64,000 bases of DNA from the NCBI GenBank assembly GCA_021443545.1, contig JABUTU010000082.1, forward strand, positions 1-64,000, in the 5' to 3' direction. The position numbers and the translations under genes are program-made. Below are positions 51,756-62,034 of this stretch, in pieces (within the stretch, counting starts at the first letter, position 1; the number at the start of each line of letters is the position of its first letter). Under the pieces are notes generated by a model. It saw nothing but the letters and a program-made list of their open reading frames with translations. It ran no database searches and was not told where the DNA came from. Origin of the DNA: Marinilabiliaceae bacterium. Its GTDB lineage: Bacteria > Bacteroidota > Bacteroidia > Bacteroidales > Marinilabiliaceae.

Positions 51756-54700
51756 GTGCTTAATATCTATAAGGCCTCAGCAGGAGCGGGTAAGACATAT
51801 ACTCTTGCGCGTATATTCATAGATCTCATTATTGATGATTTTATGAATTACAGACATATATTGGCTGTGACATTTACGAATAAGGTAGCAGCCGAGATGA
51901 AGTCGCGTATCGTCGAGGATCTGTTTCTTATATCCAGGGATGTCGCACTTGAAGCTTCGGATCTGAAAAGAGAACAAGAGTCTCTGATAAAAGCTCAGAT
52001 TGATTTAAGGGTTAAGGAGCAGAAGGTTGCATATAGTGCAGACGAGATAAAATCGCGCTGTCATAAGGCCCTTGTACTTATACTTAACGACTACTCACAT
52101 TTCAGTATCTACACGATAGATAAGTTTGTTCAGAAGATAATACGTTCTTTCGCCTTTGAATCAAAATTGCCTGCTAATTATAGTGTTTCTGTTGATACCC
52201 AGCAAGTCGAGGATGATGCTGTTGATTTGTTGATGCTTGATTTAGAAAAGGAGGAGAACCAACAATTCAAGAAGTGGCTTATTGAGTTTATGGAGAATAA
52301 GATTGAGGACGATAAAGGATGGAATGTTGAGCACTCATTACGTTCAGTTGCCCGAGAACTCTTCAAGCGTTCCTCGAAGAGTTTTGGCAATGTCGACAAA
52401 AAAGAGTTGTTGGAGTATCGAAAACAAAATAATGAACTGAAAGATAAGGCTATTCGCAAGGTCGCCTCCCTAATTGATGCTTTTTTGCTAAAGGCGCAGA
52501 ATGCTTCAGGTCATATATTAATAGGTGGAGCAAAGTATAATCCAATCCCCAAATTGACAGCACGTTTCAAGAACGATGCGTACACAACGTTGAAGGATAA
52601 TTTTGAAAAAAAAATATTAACCCCAGAAACGTGGAAGAAGTGCGTAGACAAGGGGTCGTTGTATGATGATGATTCAGATGAGGGAAGAGAACTATTTGAA
52701 GAGTTGACAAGAATAAATGATGTCATTGAGGAAGTAAAGATTGAAATAAAAACCATAATAATTTTAGACAATGAGTTTTACACACAGGGTATATATAATG
52801 AGGTTGATGCTGGATTAAAGGAGGTGCAACGACGGGAGAATACTCATTTGGTATCCGACGCATTAGGGTTGTTGACAGAGCTCATCAATGGTGCACCTAT
52901 CCCATTCATATATGAGAAGGCTGGTACTCATTTCAACAATATTATGATTGATGAGTTTCAAGATACCTCGTATGCACAATGGAATAACTTCAGGCCTCTG
53001 CTGAGCAATAGCGTAGATGCTGGAAATTCATCTCTTGTTGTGGGCGATGTCAAGCAGGCTATATACAGGTGGCGAGAGTCAGATTGGCAACTGCTGAATA
53101 CCAAAATATATGAGGATGAGAATCTGAGAGGCTCTATTGCTCAGGAAAACCCGTTGCTCCTTGATACTAATTGGCGTAGCTGGAAGAGGATTATAGATTT
53201 CAATAATGCGCTTTTTAAGGTTATAGCACCTATTTGCAAACTCAATTTTGCAAATTACGATAAGGCTAAGAATCTTAGTATTGATATGATATGTAAGATT
53301 TTTGAGGATGTCGAACAAAAGGTGTCGCCAAAGAATAGTAATAAAGAGGGCTTTGTAAGGGTTAGTTTCTTCCAACATGACCCATTGTCGGGAAAAGGCT
53401 TGAAGAGTACTGATCCCATCTATAAAGAATTGAAAGATAAGTACAAAAGTTATGTCCTCGACAAAAGGGCTGAGCAGATAGTTGGTATTATTCGGGATAA
53501 TATTGAAAAACGCGGTTTGAAGTATAGTGACTTCTGCGTGTTAGTCCGGAAGAATAATGAGGCTGAAAAGGTGATAGATATATTGACGAATTGCGATAAT
53601 CCTATTCCAGTAATATCTAATCAGTCTCTTTTTGTGTGCAATTCTCCTGTCATTAAGTTGCTCATGTCGTATCTCAAAGTGGTAGCTGATGGCAGTGATG
53701 AGCCCTCTCTGGCACATATCATATCGACCAGGATTGACAATGACTTGACTCAATTGCCGTTGGCATGGAATCAAGAGATTCGTGATGAGGTTATGCAAGA
53801 GATTGTCGAGCTCCGGGGATTGGGTTTCGTTGAGATGGTGAATGCTGTCATATCGCGGATGCCTGAAGCGATGGTAAGCAGTCAGTTCGTCTATGTTGAG
53901 GCTTTCTTGGATCGCGTTCGGAAATTCGCGGGCAGCAAGAATCCTTCATTAGCGGATTTTATCAAGTATGTAGATAGTCATGCGACATCGAGTGAATTTG
54001 TTATACAGGCGCCAGAAGATCAGAATGCAGTTCAGATTACTACAATACATAAGAGCAAGGGCTTGGAGTATCCTATAGTGCTTATTCCGTATGTAGATTG
54101 GGAAATGGTGGAAGAAGATTCACTATTAAAAACGAACAGAATATGGACCTCCAAGTCGGAGGATGTCGACAGGTATACGCCTCTTGGTTCGGTACAAGTT
54201 CCATTCAAGGCGAATCTTATTGATTCATATATGTCGGATGACTATTACAATGAGTATATTCTTTCGTTAGCTGATAACCTCAATCTTCTGTATGTGGCCT
54301 TTACAAGAGCTAAGCAAGGTTTGTATGTGTGGTGTAATATAGGCGAGAAGAGTGATGAGAAATCCATCTCTCATTTGTTGTATAACGCTATATTTAACGC
54401 TGATGCATCTGTCGAAGGGGTTGAGTCTCTCAGAAAATTAGGTAAAAATAGTGTTGAAGAGTCAAAAGTAGAGTCTGAAGGAGTAGATTTAAGAGTGTCA
54501 GTGACGAGTTTTTCCGTAGGCGATGTGTCGTCATTTGCGCATAACGCAGGTCGTCGTTCAGCGAAAGATACTTATGAGATGAAAGATTACCCAGTTGTGG
54601 CAAAGCATATTCCGTTGCATAAAGAGTCGAAGTACGAGGACGAGAATGAGTCGGCTATACGAGGTATGATTAACCACGCTATCATGCAGAAGATTGTTAC

Positions 54701-55088
54701 CCTCGACGATATAGAAGATGCTGTTACTACCTCTGTGTTGAACGGAGAGTTAACCTTTGAAAAAGGAGAGAAGATGAAAGAAGATATTAAAACGTATATC
54801 ACATCATCAATTTTGAGGAGTAGCTGGTTCTCTAAGTCCAACAGAGTCGTGAATGAGGCCATAATATGGGACAAAGAGGGCTCTGCCAAGCGTCCTGACC
54901 GAGTTGTTATAGACCAGGATGGATGCGTAACCATAGTAGACTATAAGTTTGGAGAGGAAAACTTTGATAAGCACAGCAGACAAGTTGCGGAATATATGCG
55001 TCTGATGCGAGAAGTTGGCTATGAGAATGTCAAAGGCTATGTATGGTATTTTAATGATTCAGTGGAAAGAGAGGTAATGTTGGCGTAG
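51756..55088 (+). CDS. UvrD/REP-type helicase-nuclease (AddA/RecB-like)
   Basis: Walker A ASAGAGKTYTLAR, IDEFQDTSYAQW, TTIHKSKGLEYPIVLIP, C-terminal nuclease motif RPDRVVIDQDGCVTIVDYKFG. GTG start. Confidence 0.9.
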   Translation: MLNIYKASAGAGKTYTLARIFIDLIIDDFMNYRHILAVTFTNKVAAEMKSRIVEDLFLISRDVALEASDLKREQESLIKAQIDLRVKEQKVAYSADEIKSRCHKALVLILNDYSHFSIYTIDKFVQKIIRSFAFESKLPANYSVSVDTQQVEDDAVDLLMLDLEKEENQQFKKWLIEFMENKIEDDKGWNVEHSLRSVARELFKRSSKSFGNVDKKELLEYRKQNNELKDKAIRKVASLIDAFLLKAQNASGHILIGGAKYNPIPKLTARFKNDAYTTLKDNFEKKILTPETWKKCVDKGSLYDDDSDEGRELFEELTRINDVIEEVKIEIKTIIILDNEFYTQGIYNEVDAGLKEVQRRENTHLVSDALGLLTELINGAPIPFIYEKAGTHFNNIMIDEFQDTSYAQWNNFRPLLSNSVDAGNSSLVVGDVKQAIYRWRESDWQLLNTKIYEDENLRGSIAQENPLLLDTNWRSWKRIIDFNNALFKVIAPICKLNFANYDKAKNLSIDMICKIFEDVEQKVSPKNSNKEGFVRVSFFQHDPLSGKGLKSTDPIYKELKDKYKSYVLDKRAEQIVGIIRDNIEKRGLKYSDFCVLVRKNNEAEKVIDILTNCDNPIPVISNQSLFVCNSPVIKLLMSYLKVVADGSDEPSLAHIISTRIDNDLTQLPLAWNQEIRDEVMQEIVELRGLGFVEMVNAVISRMPEAMVSSQFVYVEAFLDRVRKFAGSKNPSLADFIKYVDSHATSSEFVIQAPEDQNAVQITTIHKSKGLEYPIVLIPYVDWEMVEEDSLLKTNRIWTSKSEDVDRYTPLGSVQVPFKANLIDSYMSDDYYNEYILSLADNLNLLYVAFTRAKQGLYVWCNIGEKSDEKSISHLLYNAIFNADASVEGVESLRKLGKNSVEESKVESEGVDLRVSVTSFSVGDVSSFAHNAGRRSAKDTYEMKDYPVVAKHIPLHKESKYEDENESAIRGMINHAIMQKIVTLDDIEDAVTTSVLNGELTFEKGEKMKEDIKTYITSSILRSSWFSKSNRVVNEAIIWDKEGSAKRPDRVVIDQDGCVTIVDYKFGEENFDKHSRQVAEYMRLMREVGYENVKGYVWYFNDSVEREVMLA

Positions 55089-55089
55089 T

Positions 55090-55341
55090 ATGTCGTTTAT
55101 GTCGTGTCGCGCTGGGTGTGGCGCATGTTGTATTGCACCGAGTATATCGTCCCCGATTCCAGGAATGCCACAAGGAAAGCCAGCTGGGGTCAGATGTATA
55201 CATCTGACGGATGATAATCTGTGCGATATATTTGATAGTCTGGAACGTCCAAAAGTCTGTGGGGGCTTTCAAGCAGAAGACCTGTTTTGTGGAGAATGTC
55301 GGGAGGACGCTCTGAGGATACTGAGTGAATTAGAACGTTGA
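55090..55341 (+). CDS. YkgJ-family cysteine cluster protein
   Basis: CRAGCGACCIAPSISSPIPGMPQGKPAGVRCIHLTDDNLCDIF...CGGF. Confidence 0.88.
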   Translation: MSFMSCRAGCGACCIAPSISSPIPGMPQGKPAGVRCIHLTDDNLCDIFDSLERPKVCGGFQAEDLFCGECREDALRILSELER

Positions 55342-55506
55342 CGTTCTGTCCTCAGAAACGACAGGGGTGCATTCGGCAGGAGAGGAGGGCTTTGAGTTAT
55401 CGGAGTTTTCAGAATCCTCTGAGTCTTCTGAGTCTTCAGAGCACTTGTTTTTTCAGAGCCTCAAGGGTGTTCGAAGTTGGGAAACCTTTGAGAGAGATAT
55501 CATCTG

Positions 55507-57927
55507 TCAATCGAAAATGCCTTTCATGGTTTCAAAAACCTTCTTGAAAGGGTTGATTATTTCGGAAATAGAGAGTGTGTCAGAGGCAGAAATAGACTCG
55601 AGAGAATAGCCTTTGGCTATAGTTGCGCGAATAGCTTCAGAATGTAGTTCATCCTCATTTTTCATTGATTCGAGAAAAGTAGGGTAGTTCATAGCGATTA
55701 GCATTTCTTCATCATCGGGAAGAGGAAATGAGCCTTCGAGATATTTTTCGGACAGCTTACTTCCCTTGATGCGAGTCAGGAAACGACCAACAATTGGGAG
55801 AGCCATGTAGGCACCTTGTCCGCGGTATGATGACTTGAATCGTATGGCGGGATGATCTGCTCCCATCCAAGCACCAACAGCTATGTGAGGTGTGATGCCT
55901 AAGAACCATCCGTCAGCTCCGTTCTGAGTTGTTCCTGTTTTTCCTGCCAAAGGCGTTTGAAGTCCATACACTTTGCGTAGGCTACGGCCTGTTCCACTAT
56001 CCACTACGGCAGTCATCATATCCTGTACCATAGTTGCCGTATTGAAAGTGAGCGTTTCATATCCAGTTAGGTCTTCATTCGCTTTGTAAAGGATTTTTCC
56101 ATCTCGCGAGTCGATTCGTAGCAGTGAAGTGAGTTCATGAGATATGCCACCAGTTGCAAAGGGAACGTAAGCATGTACCATCTCATACAGGGATATTTCA
56201 GCTGTACCGAGCGCAATACTTGCTACGTTAGGTATGTTGTCAATGCCCAACTTCCGGGCTGTCGAAACAACGTTGCCTGGCCCAATCTCGTTAATTAACC
56301 AGGCAGAGACAGTGTTAAGGCTCTTACAAAGAGCTCCTTTTAAAGAGTAGAAGCCTCCATATTTGCCATCAGAATTGCCAGGGTTCCAGTTGTCGTGCTG
56401 AGGGTAAGAACGACGGATGTTCTCTACGTATGTTGTTGCTTCTATTCCATTTTCAAGGGCAGAGGCGTATACAATAGGCTTGAATGTAGAGCCAACTTGT
56501 CGGCGCATGACGACATGGTCAATCTGCGATATGTCGTGGTCGCCATCCCCGACCCAAGCCAAGATATGACCATTGTCAACGTCTACAGCAAGAAAGCCAG
56601 CACTCAGACGAGTTACTGCAGTTCTTACAGAGTCTGCTGGTGACATGTCAATGAGCTCGGTATCTCCTTTAAGATTTTTAATCACCATCTTAATTGGCCG
56701 ATTCATATTCGCTTCAATGCTATCTGGATTCCACCCCTCGTTTAAAAGTGTTTTATAGCGATGAGAGTTGAAGAATGCATTGCGATATATGTCAGATTGA
56801 TCTCCCCAGGGTTCTTTCCCCTCCCATTCTTTATTGAAAGCTGCCTGAGCGTCAGACAGATGAGCTCTGAGAGCATCTTCTGCATAGGTTTGGAGATTAA
56901 TGTCGAGAGAGGCGTATATCTTTAAACCATCTTTATATATGTTGTATGTACCCTCCCCATAAGTGTCGTTAAGTATTCTTTGGGCAGTTCTTGCCATGAT
57001 ATCGCGGAAGTATCCGGCGGTTCCCTCATCTCTATCGTGTGTGTTGTATTTCAGAGTAATCTCCTTAGCCTTGTATTTCTCCATTTGGATGGAATCAATA
57101 TAGTTGGCTTTATACATTCTGTCGAGCACGATATTCCTTCTTTCAAGAGATTTTTCAGGGTTAAGACGTGGATTGTATGTGGAATTTGCGGCAAGCATGC
57201 CAACGAGAAGAGCTGCTTCATGAACATCGAGGCTTTTGGCACCTTTGGAGAAAAATCGTTCTGAAGCAGCTTCAATTCCGTAGACATTCTCTCCGAATGG
57301 GACAGTGTTAAGGTAGAGAAGAAGTATTTGTGATTTTGAGTATGCTTTTTCCAAACGCTTAGCAATGATAATTTCTTTAATCTTTGCTACTGGGTAGGTT
57401 AAAGGTCCTAAAGCCCGTCGTTCAAAAAGATTTTTAGCCAGTTGCTGCGAAATGGTACTTCCCCCGCCCTGACTTAAATCGAACATTAATATTGTTTTAA
57501 AAAGGACTCTGCCTACACTCTTAGCGTCGACACCTGAGTGCTCATAGAATCGGCTATCTTCAGTAGCAATAAGGGCAGAGTAGACATGCTTGGAGATTTC
57601 TGCGCTATCAACGCTGATTCTGTTATGTCTATAGTATCGTGTTATAAGTTTCCCCTTATAGTCGTATAGTTCAGAAGCTTCAGCATTTTTTATTGAAAGG
57701 AGTTCCTTCTCGTTCGGTATGTGCCCGAATAGTCCGCAATATATTAAAGTAATCAGAAGTAATAATAAGCATATTATGGTGACCAATGATTTGACCGCGA
57801 GCATAATCCATTGGCGTTTCGTGCGCGTCTCGCACCATAAGATAAAGGCAGCTACTTTTTCAGAAAGCCACTCTTCACATTGATTAAAAAGATTGATAAT
57901 GCAATCGACATTAATCTTGTTGCTCAT
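55507..57927 (-). CDS. Class A penicillin-binding protein (PBP1A-like)
   Basis: GT51 motif ATEDSRFYEHSGVDAKSVGR, QGGGSTISQQLAKNLF; transpeptidase GSTFKP, KSLN-type, GKTGTTQNGADGWF. Confidence 0.95.
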   Translation of the reverse strand: MSNKINVDCIINLFNQCEEWLSEKVAAFILWCETRTKRQWIMLAVKSLVTIICLLLLLITLIYCGLFGHIPNEKELLSIKNAEASELYDYKGKLITRYYRHNRISVDSAEISKHVYSALIATEDSRFYEHSGVDAKSVGRVLFKTILMFDLSQGGGSTISQQLAKNLFERRALGPLTYPVAKIKEIIIAKRLEKAYSKSQILLLYLNTVPFGENVYGIEAASERFFSKGAKSLDVHEAALLVGMLAANSTYNPRLNPEKSLERRNIVLDRMYKANYIDSIQMEKYKAKEITLKYNTHDRDEGTAGYFRDIMARTAQRILNDTYGEGTYNIYKDGLKIYASLDINLQTYAEDALRAHLSDAQAAFNKEWEGKEPWGDQSDIYRNAFFNSHRYKTLLNEGWNPDSIEANMNRPIKMVIKNLKGDTELIDMSPADSVRTAVTRLSAGFLAVDVDNGHILAWVGDGDHDISQIDHVVMRRQVGSTFKPIVYASALENGIEATTYVENIRRSYPQHDNWNPGNSDGKYGGFYSLKGALCKSLNTVSAWLINEIGPGNVVSTARKLGIDNIPNVASIALGTAEISLYEMVHAYVPFATGGISHELTSLLRIDSRDGKILYKANEDLTGYETLTFNTATMVQDMMTAVVDSGTGRSLRKVYGLQTPLAGKTGTTQNGADGWFLGITPHIAVGAWMGADHPAIRFKSSYRGQGAYMALPIVGRFLTRIKGSKLSEKYLEGSFPLPDDEEMLIAMNYPTFLESMKNEDELHSEAIRATIAKGYSLESISASDTLSISEIINPFKKVFETMKGIFD

Positions 57928-58900
57928 CTTCTTCGCTATTTGGTATTACAATAAGATGTGTCCATTCATCAAGCACGAGAGTTTTGAGAGTCTCTAAATT
58001 AATGTCAGGGATATATACATAGTCTATTTTATTGTTGTTGCATGTAATCTGACTTATTTTAGGAGATGCTGATAGGTTCAGAGATGTCAGATTATTGTCT
58101 GAGCAATCGATGTATTCCAATTTCTTGCAACGCGACAGGTTTAACTCCGATATGGAGCAACGGGCAACATTGAGAACCTCAAGTTTGTTAGGTTCATACT
58201 CGTTTATGTCACCAATAGTTAATGTCTTCAAGTTAGAGCAAGCGTGACAATCGAGAACCTTGAGTTGATTTAGCTGGCTTACGTCCAAAGAACTGATTAT
58301 ACTTTGCGAAATATCGAGTTCTTTTAATTCGGAGAACTGTGATAAGTCGAGATATGAAATGTTGACAGCTGAGATTTTAAGATATGTAAGTCTGCCGAAG
58401 AGTTCCAGACCTCGAAGAGATACGGGCTTACTATAAGTTGATAATTCAGAAATGTCGAGACCAACAATATCTTCAATCTCAAGACCTTCCACCATGCCAT
58501 CGTTGTTCTTGTCGAATCGCTTATTGAGTAGGGCCTGGAATGCTGCATCTTCAACTTCGATGATGGTGTTGACGCGAACTCTCTTGTGAGCTGTGAAGCC
58601 TCCTAACTGAGCTGTAACCTCTGTCGTGCCATAATATTTTGCAACTAAGTGACCATGTTGGTCTATGGAAGCAATAGTTGTATCTCCGATACTCCACACG
58701 ACAGGTGTTTTGGGAATGTTCTTAGAGGCTCCATCTGGGTAATATCTAACTTCGAAGTATACCTCGTCGCCTATTAACAATTCTGTCTCTTCCCATGCTA
58801 TATAGATATCAAGAAGTGGTTTATTGTAATCTTTGTCGCATGATGCAAAGATTAGAAGAACCATCGATAGTATTAAAAGAGTGCGGCATGCTGTCATCAT
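57911..58900 (-). CDS. Lipoprotein with Ig-like (BIG2-type) domain, EF-hand-like loop and leucine-rich repeats
   Basis: Lipobox LLIFASC; VVWSIGDTTIASIDQHGHLVAKYYGTTEVTA; DKNNDGMVEGLE; LRR segments LKELDISQSIISSLDVSQLNQLKVLDC. Confidence 0.82.
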   Translation of the reverse strand: MMTACRTLLILSMVLLIFASCDKDYNKPLLDIYIAWEETELLIGDEVYFEVRYYPDGASKNIPKTPVVWSIGDTTIASIDQHGHLVAKYYGTTEVTAQLGGFTAHKRVRVNTIIEVEDAAFQALLNKRFDKNNDGMVEGLEIEDIVGLDISELSTYSKPVSLRGLELFGRLTYLKISAVNISYLDLSQFSELKELDISQSIISSLDVSQLNQLKVLDCHACSNLKTLTIGDINEYEPNKLEVLNVARCSISELNLSRCKKLEYIDCSDNNLTSLNLSASPKISQITCNNNKIDYVYIPDINLETLKTLVLDEWTHLIVIPNSEEDEQQD

Positions 58901-58909
58901 AAATTATGT

Positions 58910-60085
58910 TTATCCCATTCGACTCTCGTAATCTTCATAGGAAAAGTGTCTCAGAACTTTTAGTTGTTCTTCTGCCTGTTGGTCGAAAAGAATAATGTCG
59001 GGATGTGATAGACCGTTGAACATTGTTGTTTTGACCGTTGTATAGTGAATCATATCTTCCAAAATGATACGTTCACCAATCTGTAGTTCGTGGTTGAACC
59101 AATAAGAGCCAACGAAATCGCCTGAAAGACATGAGTTGCCTCCCATTCGGTAGCAGTGACTATGCTCAGGCGACTCTTCTGTCATTGCACCTCTAATTGC
59201 TGGCTGATACGGCATCTCCAAACAGTCGGGCATGTGAGCGGCAAACGATACGTTGAGGATAGCCGTTTTTATATTTGCATTGTTCACGATATCAACGATG
59301 TCAGCAACTAAAGGTCCTGTTTGCCAGGCAAAGGCACTGCCAGGTTCAAGTATGACCTGTAGACCCCACTTTTTAGCGAAATTCTGTAAAAGACTTACCA
59401 ATTTGTTGATGTCATAACCTTTTTTAGTCATGAGATGACCGCCACCCATATTGACCCATTTGACCTGGCCGAGCCAATTCTCGTAGCGTGATTCTACGAC
59501 AGAAATGAGATTCTCGAGGTCGTCAGCCGAAGATTCGCATAGAGCATGAAAGTGTATTCCTTCGATTTCGTCGGGTAATGTTCGGGGAAGCAAGTCAGCC
59601 GTAACGCCGAGACGGGAGCCAGGACAACATGGGTTGTAGAGGTCGGTGTCGACAGGGGAGAACATAGGATTGATACGGATACCCATTGATATCTTATGGT
59701 CTGCAGTGAGTACTCTGGTTCTAAAATGTTCGTACTGTGATAAACTATTGAATGTAATGTGCGAACAATTCTGCAGATATATGTCAAAGTCCTTATCAGT
59801 ATATGCGGGAGAGAAAGCATGAGACCGGCCACCGAGATGCTTCTTGGCTAAGATTACTTCATTCGGTGATGATACGGTAGCTTCTGAAAACAAAGGGCGC
59901 ATAATGTCGAACGCAGACCACAGCGAGAAAGCCTTAAAGGCAACCAAAATTTTAGCACCAGATGCACGCCGCACGGTGTCGATTAATTCAAGATTTTTTC
60001 TCATCAAGCTGGCGTTGAGAACGTAGGCCGGAGACTCAACTGCATCTAATGCAGAACTCTCATCGTTGAAACGCATATTGGTCAT
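58910..60085 (-). CDS. nspC: Carboxynorspermidine decarboxylase
   Basis: SPAYVLNASLMRKNLELI, ILVAFKAFSLWSAFDIM, IHFHALCE, WVNMGGGHLMTKKGYDI, LEPGSAFAW. Confidence 0.93.
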   Translation of the reverse strand: MTNMRFNDESSALDAVESPAYVLNASLMRKNLELIDTVRRASGAKILVAFKAFSLWSAFDIMRPLFSEATVSSPNEVILAKKHLGGRSHAFSPAYTDKDFDIYLQNCSHITFNSLSQYEHFRTRVLTADHKISMGIRINPMFSPVDTDLYNPCCPGSRLGVTADLLPRTLPDEIEGIHFHALCESSADDLENLISVVESRYENWLGQVKWVNMGGGHLMTKKGYDINKLVSLLQNFAKKWGLQVILEPGSAFAWQTGPLVADIVDIVNNANIKTAILNVSFAAHMPDCLEMPYQPAIRGAMTEESPEHSHCYRMGGNSCLSGDFVGSYWFNHELQIGERIILEDMIHYTTVKTTMFNGLSHPDIILFDQQAEEQLKVLRHFSYEDYESRMG

Positions 60086-60155
60086 TTTCCTTCAAAATCT
60101 TGATTGCAAACTTACATAAAAAAACAGTAACTTCGCCACCCAAAATTAAATTCTT

Positions 60156-60758
60156 ATGGTTGCAATTGATAGTAATTATTCTGTTTATCCAGAGACAAGA
60201 GGTTTGATATTTGACCTCGATGGAACATTGTTGGATAGCATGCCATTGCATTGGTTGGCATGGCAGACATCCTTCCGTCGGTATGGAATTGAATTAGAGC
60301 ACAAGGAGTTTATGTGTTATGCGGGAAAGCCGATTGAGAAGATTGCTGAGATATTTATCAAACAGTATTCGTTGGAGGGTGTGACAAATGTTTCGGATAT
60401 AATAGCGGAGAAAGAGAGGGTTGTGTGGGAGAATCTGGACAAGGTTGAACCAATAGTTCCTGTAGTTGAAGTTGCCAAGAGATGCTTTGGCTCTATTCCT
60501 ATGTCAGTTGGTACTGGTAGCGATCGTAAGAGAGCTATTCATATGCTTGAGGTAGCAGGGTTGCTTGATATGTTTCCTATTGTTGTGAGTTCTGAAGATG
60601 TCGAGAATCATAAGCCCGCGCCCGATACATTCCTGCGTTGTGCTGAGTTGATGGGAGTGTCGCCCTCGTCATGTCAGGTTTTCGAAGATGCTATTTCGGG
60701 AATAAATGCTGCAAAGAGTGCGGGCATGATGTGGACTTTGGTAGGGGTACAAAAATAA
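60156..60758 (+). CDS. HAD-family hydrolase (beta-phosphoglucomutase-like)
   Basis: LIFDLDGTLLDSMPLHWLAW, HKPAPDTFLRCAELMGVSPSSCQVFEDAISGINAAKSAGM. Confidence 0.92.
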   Translation: MVAIDSNYSVYPETRGLIFDLDGTLLDSMPLHWLAWQTSFRRYGIELEHKEFMCYAGKPIEKIAEIFIKQYSLEGVTNVSDIIAEKERVVWENLDKVEPIVPVVEVAKRCFGSIPMSVGTGSDRKRAIHMLEVAGLLDMFPIVVSSEDVENHKPAPDTFLRCAELMGVSPSSCQVFEDAISGINAAKSAGMMWTLVGVQK

Positions 60759-60798
60759 CAACAAGATGCGTTGACTATTAACGCATCTTGTTGTTATT
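60754..60798. terminator. Bidirectional terminator between convergent HAD and rnfA genes
   Basis: AATAACAACAAGATGCGTT-GACTATT-AACGCATCTTGTTGTTATT, 19-bp perfect stem that includes the HAD stop codon. Confidence 0.88.
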
Positions 60799-60813
60799 CT
60801 TTTTTCTGTAGAT

Positions 60814-61407
60814 TTATACGAGTCCTGAAAAACCAATAAAAGCCATTGCCATAATACCTGCAGTTATAAGAGCTATTGGCATTCCTTGCATTGGCTTCGG
60901 AACATCCATTAATTCAAGATGTTCGCGCAGTCCTGCGAACAGAATAAGGGCGAGCGCAAAGCCAATCGCCGTTGCAATTGAGTAGATGACACCAGACAGG
61001 AGCCCAATCTCCACACCCTGAGCGTTGTATGTTCCATTGCCAACCATTATTGCTACACCCAATATACAGCAGTTGGTTGTAATAAGAGGAAGGAATACTC
61101 CAAGAGCTTGGTAGAGAGATGGAGACACCTTCTTCAGAATTATCTCAACCATCTGAACAAGTGCTGCGATGACGAGAATGAAGGCTATGGTCTGGAGATA
61201 TCCGAGTTCAAAAGGGTCAAGAATAAATTTTTGAATTATGTAGGTGACAATGGTGGCTAAAGTCATTACGAATGTAACGGCAGCACCCATGCCTGCAGCA
61301 GTGGAAATCTTCTTGCTGACCCCAAGGAAAGGACATATTCCGAGGAATTGAGACAGTACAACGTTGTTGACGAAGATTGCCGATATGATTATTAATATAT
61401 ATCCCAT
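60814..61407 (-). CDS. rnfA: Rnf electron transport complex subunit A
   Basis: NNVVLSQFLGICPFLGVSKK, ITTNCCILGVAI. Confidence 0.96.
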   Translation of the reverse strand: MGYILIIISAIFVNNVVLSQFLGICPFLGVSKKISTAAGMGAAVTFVMTLATIVTYIIQKFILDPFELGYLQTIAFILVIAALVQMVEIILKKVSPSLYQALGVFLPLITTNCCILGVAIMVGNGTYNAQGVEIGLLSGVIYSIATAIGFALALILFAGLREHLELMDVPKPMQGMPIALITAGIMAMAFIGFSGLV

Positions 61408-61426
61408 GATTCTTTGCTTTTAACGT

Positions 61427-62008
61427 TTACTTCTTTATTTTATTGATGATAGCAATGAGATATCCCAATGCAAGGAAGGCACCAGGAGCCAAAACGAATG
61501 CCAAACATCCATATTCATCGCTCCATAACTGACAGTCAAAAATCTTTCCACTGCCAAGAATCTCGCGTACAGCTCCTAAAAGTGTTAAAGCGAATGTAAA
61601 ACCAAGTCCCATTCCCAAACCATCGAATAACGAGTCGGACGGAGTATTCTTTGCTGCAAAGGCTTCGGCACGTCCGAGAACGATACAGTTTACAACAATC
61701 AGAGGGATGAATAGACCTAACGACTCGTAGAGTGAAGGGACGTATGCCTGAAGTAACATTTGAAGCACAGTAACGAATGTTGCTATGATAACTATGAAAC
61801 TTGGAATACGAACCATGTCGGGTATAAAACGCTTGAGGGACGAGATAACAACATTTGAACATAGCAGAACGAAAGCTGTAGCCAATCCCATGCCCAAGCC
61901 GTTGATAGCAGAGGTTGTTGTGCCAAGAGTAGGACACATTCCGAGCAGTAATACGAAGGTTGGATTCTCCTTCACAATGCCGTTCATCAATATTTTCAGT
62001 TTACTCAT
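61427..62008 (-). CDS. rnfE: Rnf electron transport complex subunit E
   Basis: NGIVKENPTFVLLLGMCPTLGTTTSAINGLGMG, IPLIVVNCIVLGRAEAFA. Confidence 0.96.
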   Translation of the reverse strand: MSKLKILMNGIVKENPTFVLLLGMCPTLGTTTSAINGLGMGLATAFVLLCSNVVISSLKRFIPDMVRIPSFIVIIATFVTVLQMLLQAYVPSLYESLGLFIPLIVVNCIVLGRAEAFAAKNTPSDSLFDGLGMGLGFTFALTLLGAVREILGSGKIFDCQLWSDEYGCLAFVLAPGAFLALGYLIAIINKIKK

Positions 62009-62034
62009 GATGATGTTTTGCAAATTCGTTAGTA

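Noticed and set aside
55367-55609. 80-aa Ser/Glu-rich ORF (SEFSESSESSESSEH) overlapping the PBP1A 3' end
   Set aside because: Arises from a short GAGTCTTCT repeat in the intergenic region between convergent genes. More likely a terminator-type dyad (CTCTGA...TCAGAG followed by T run) than a protein.
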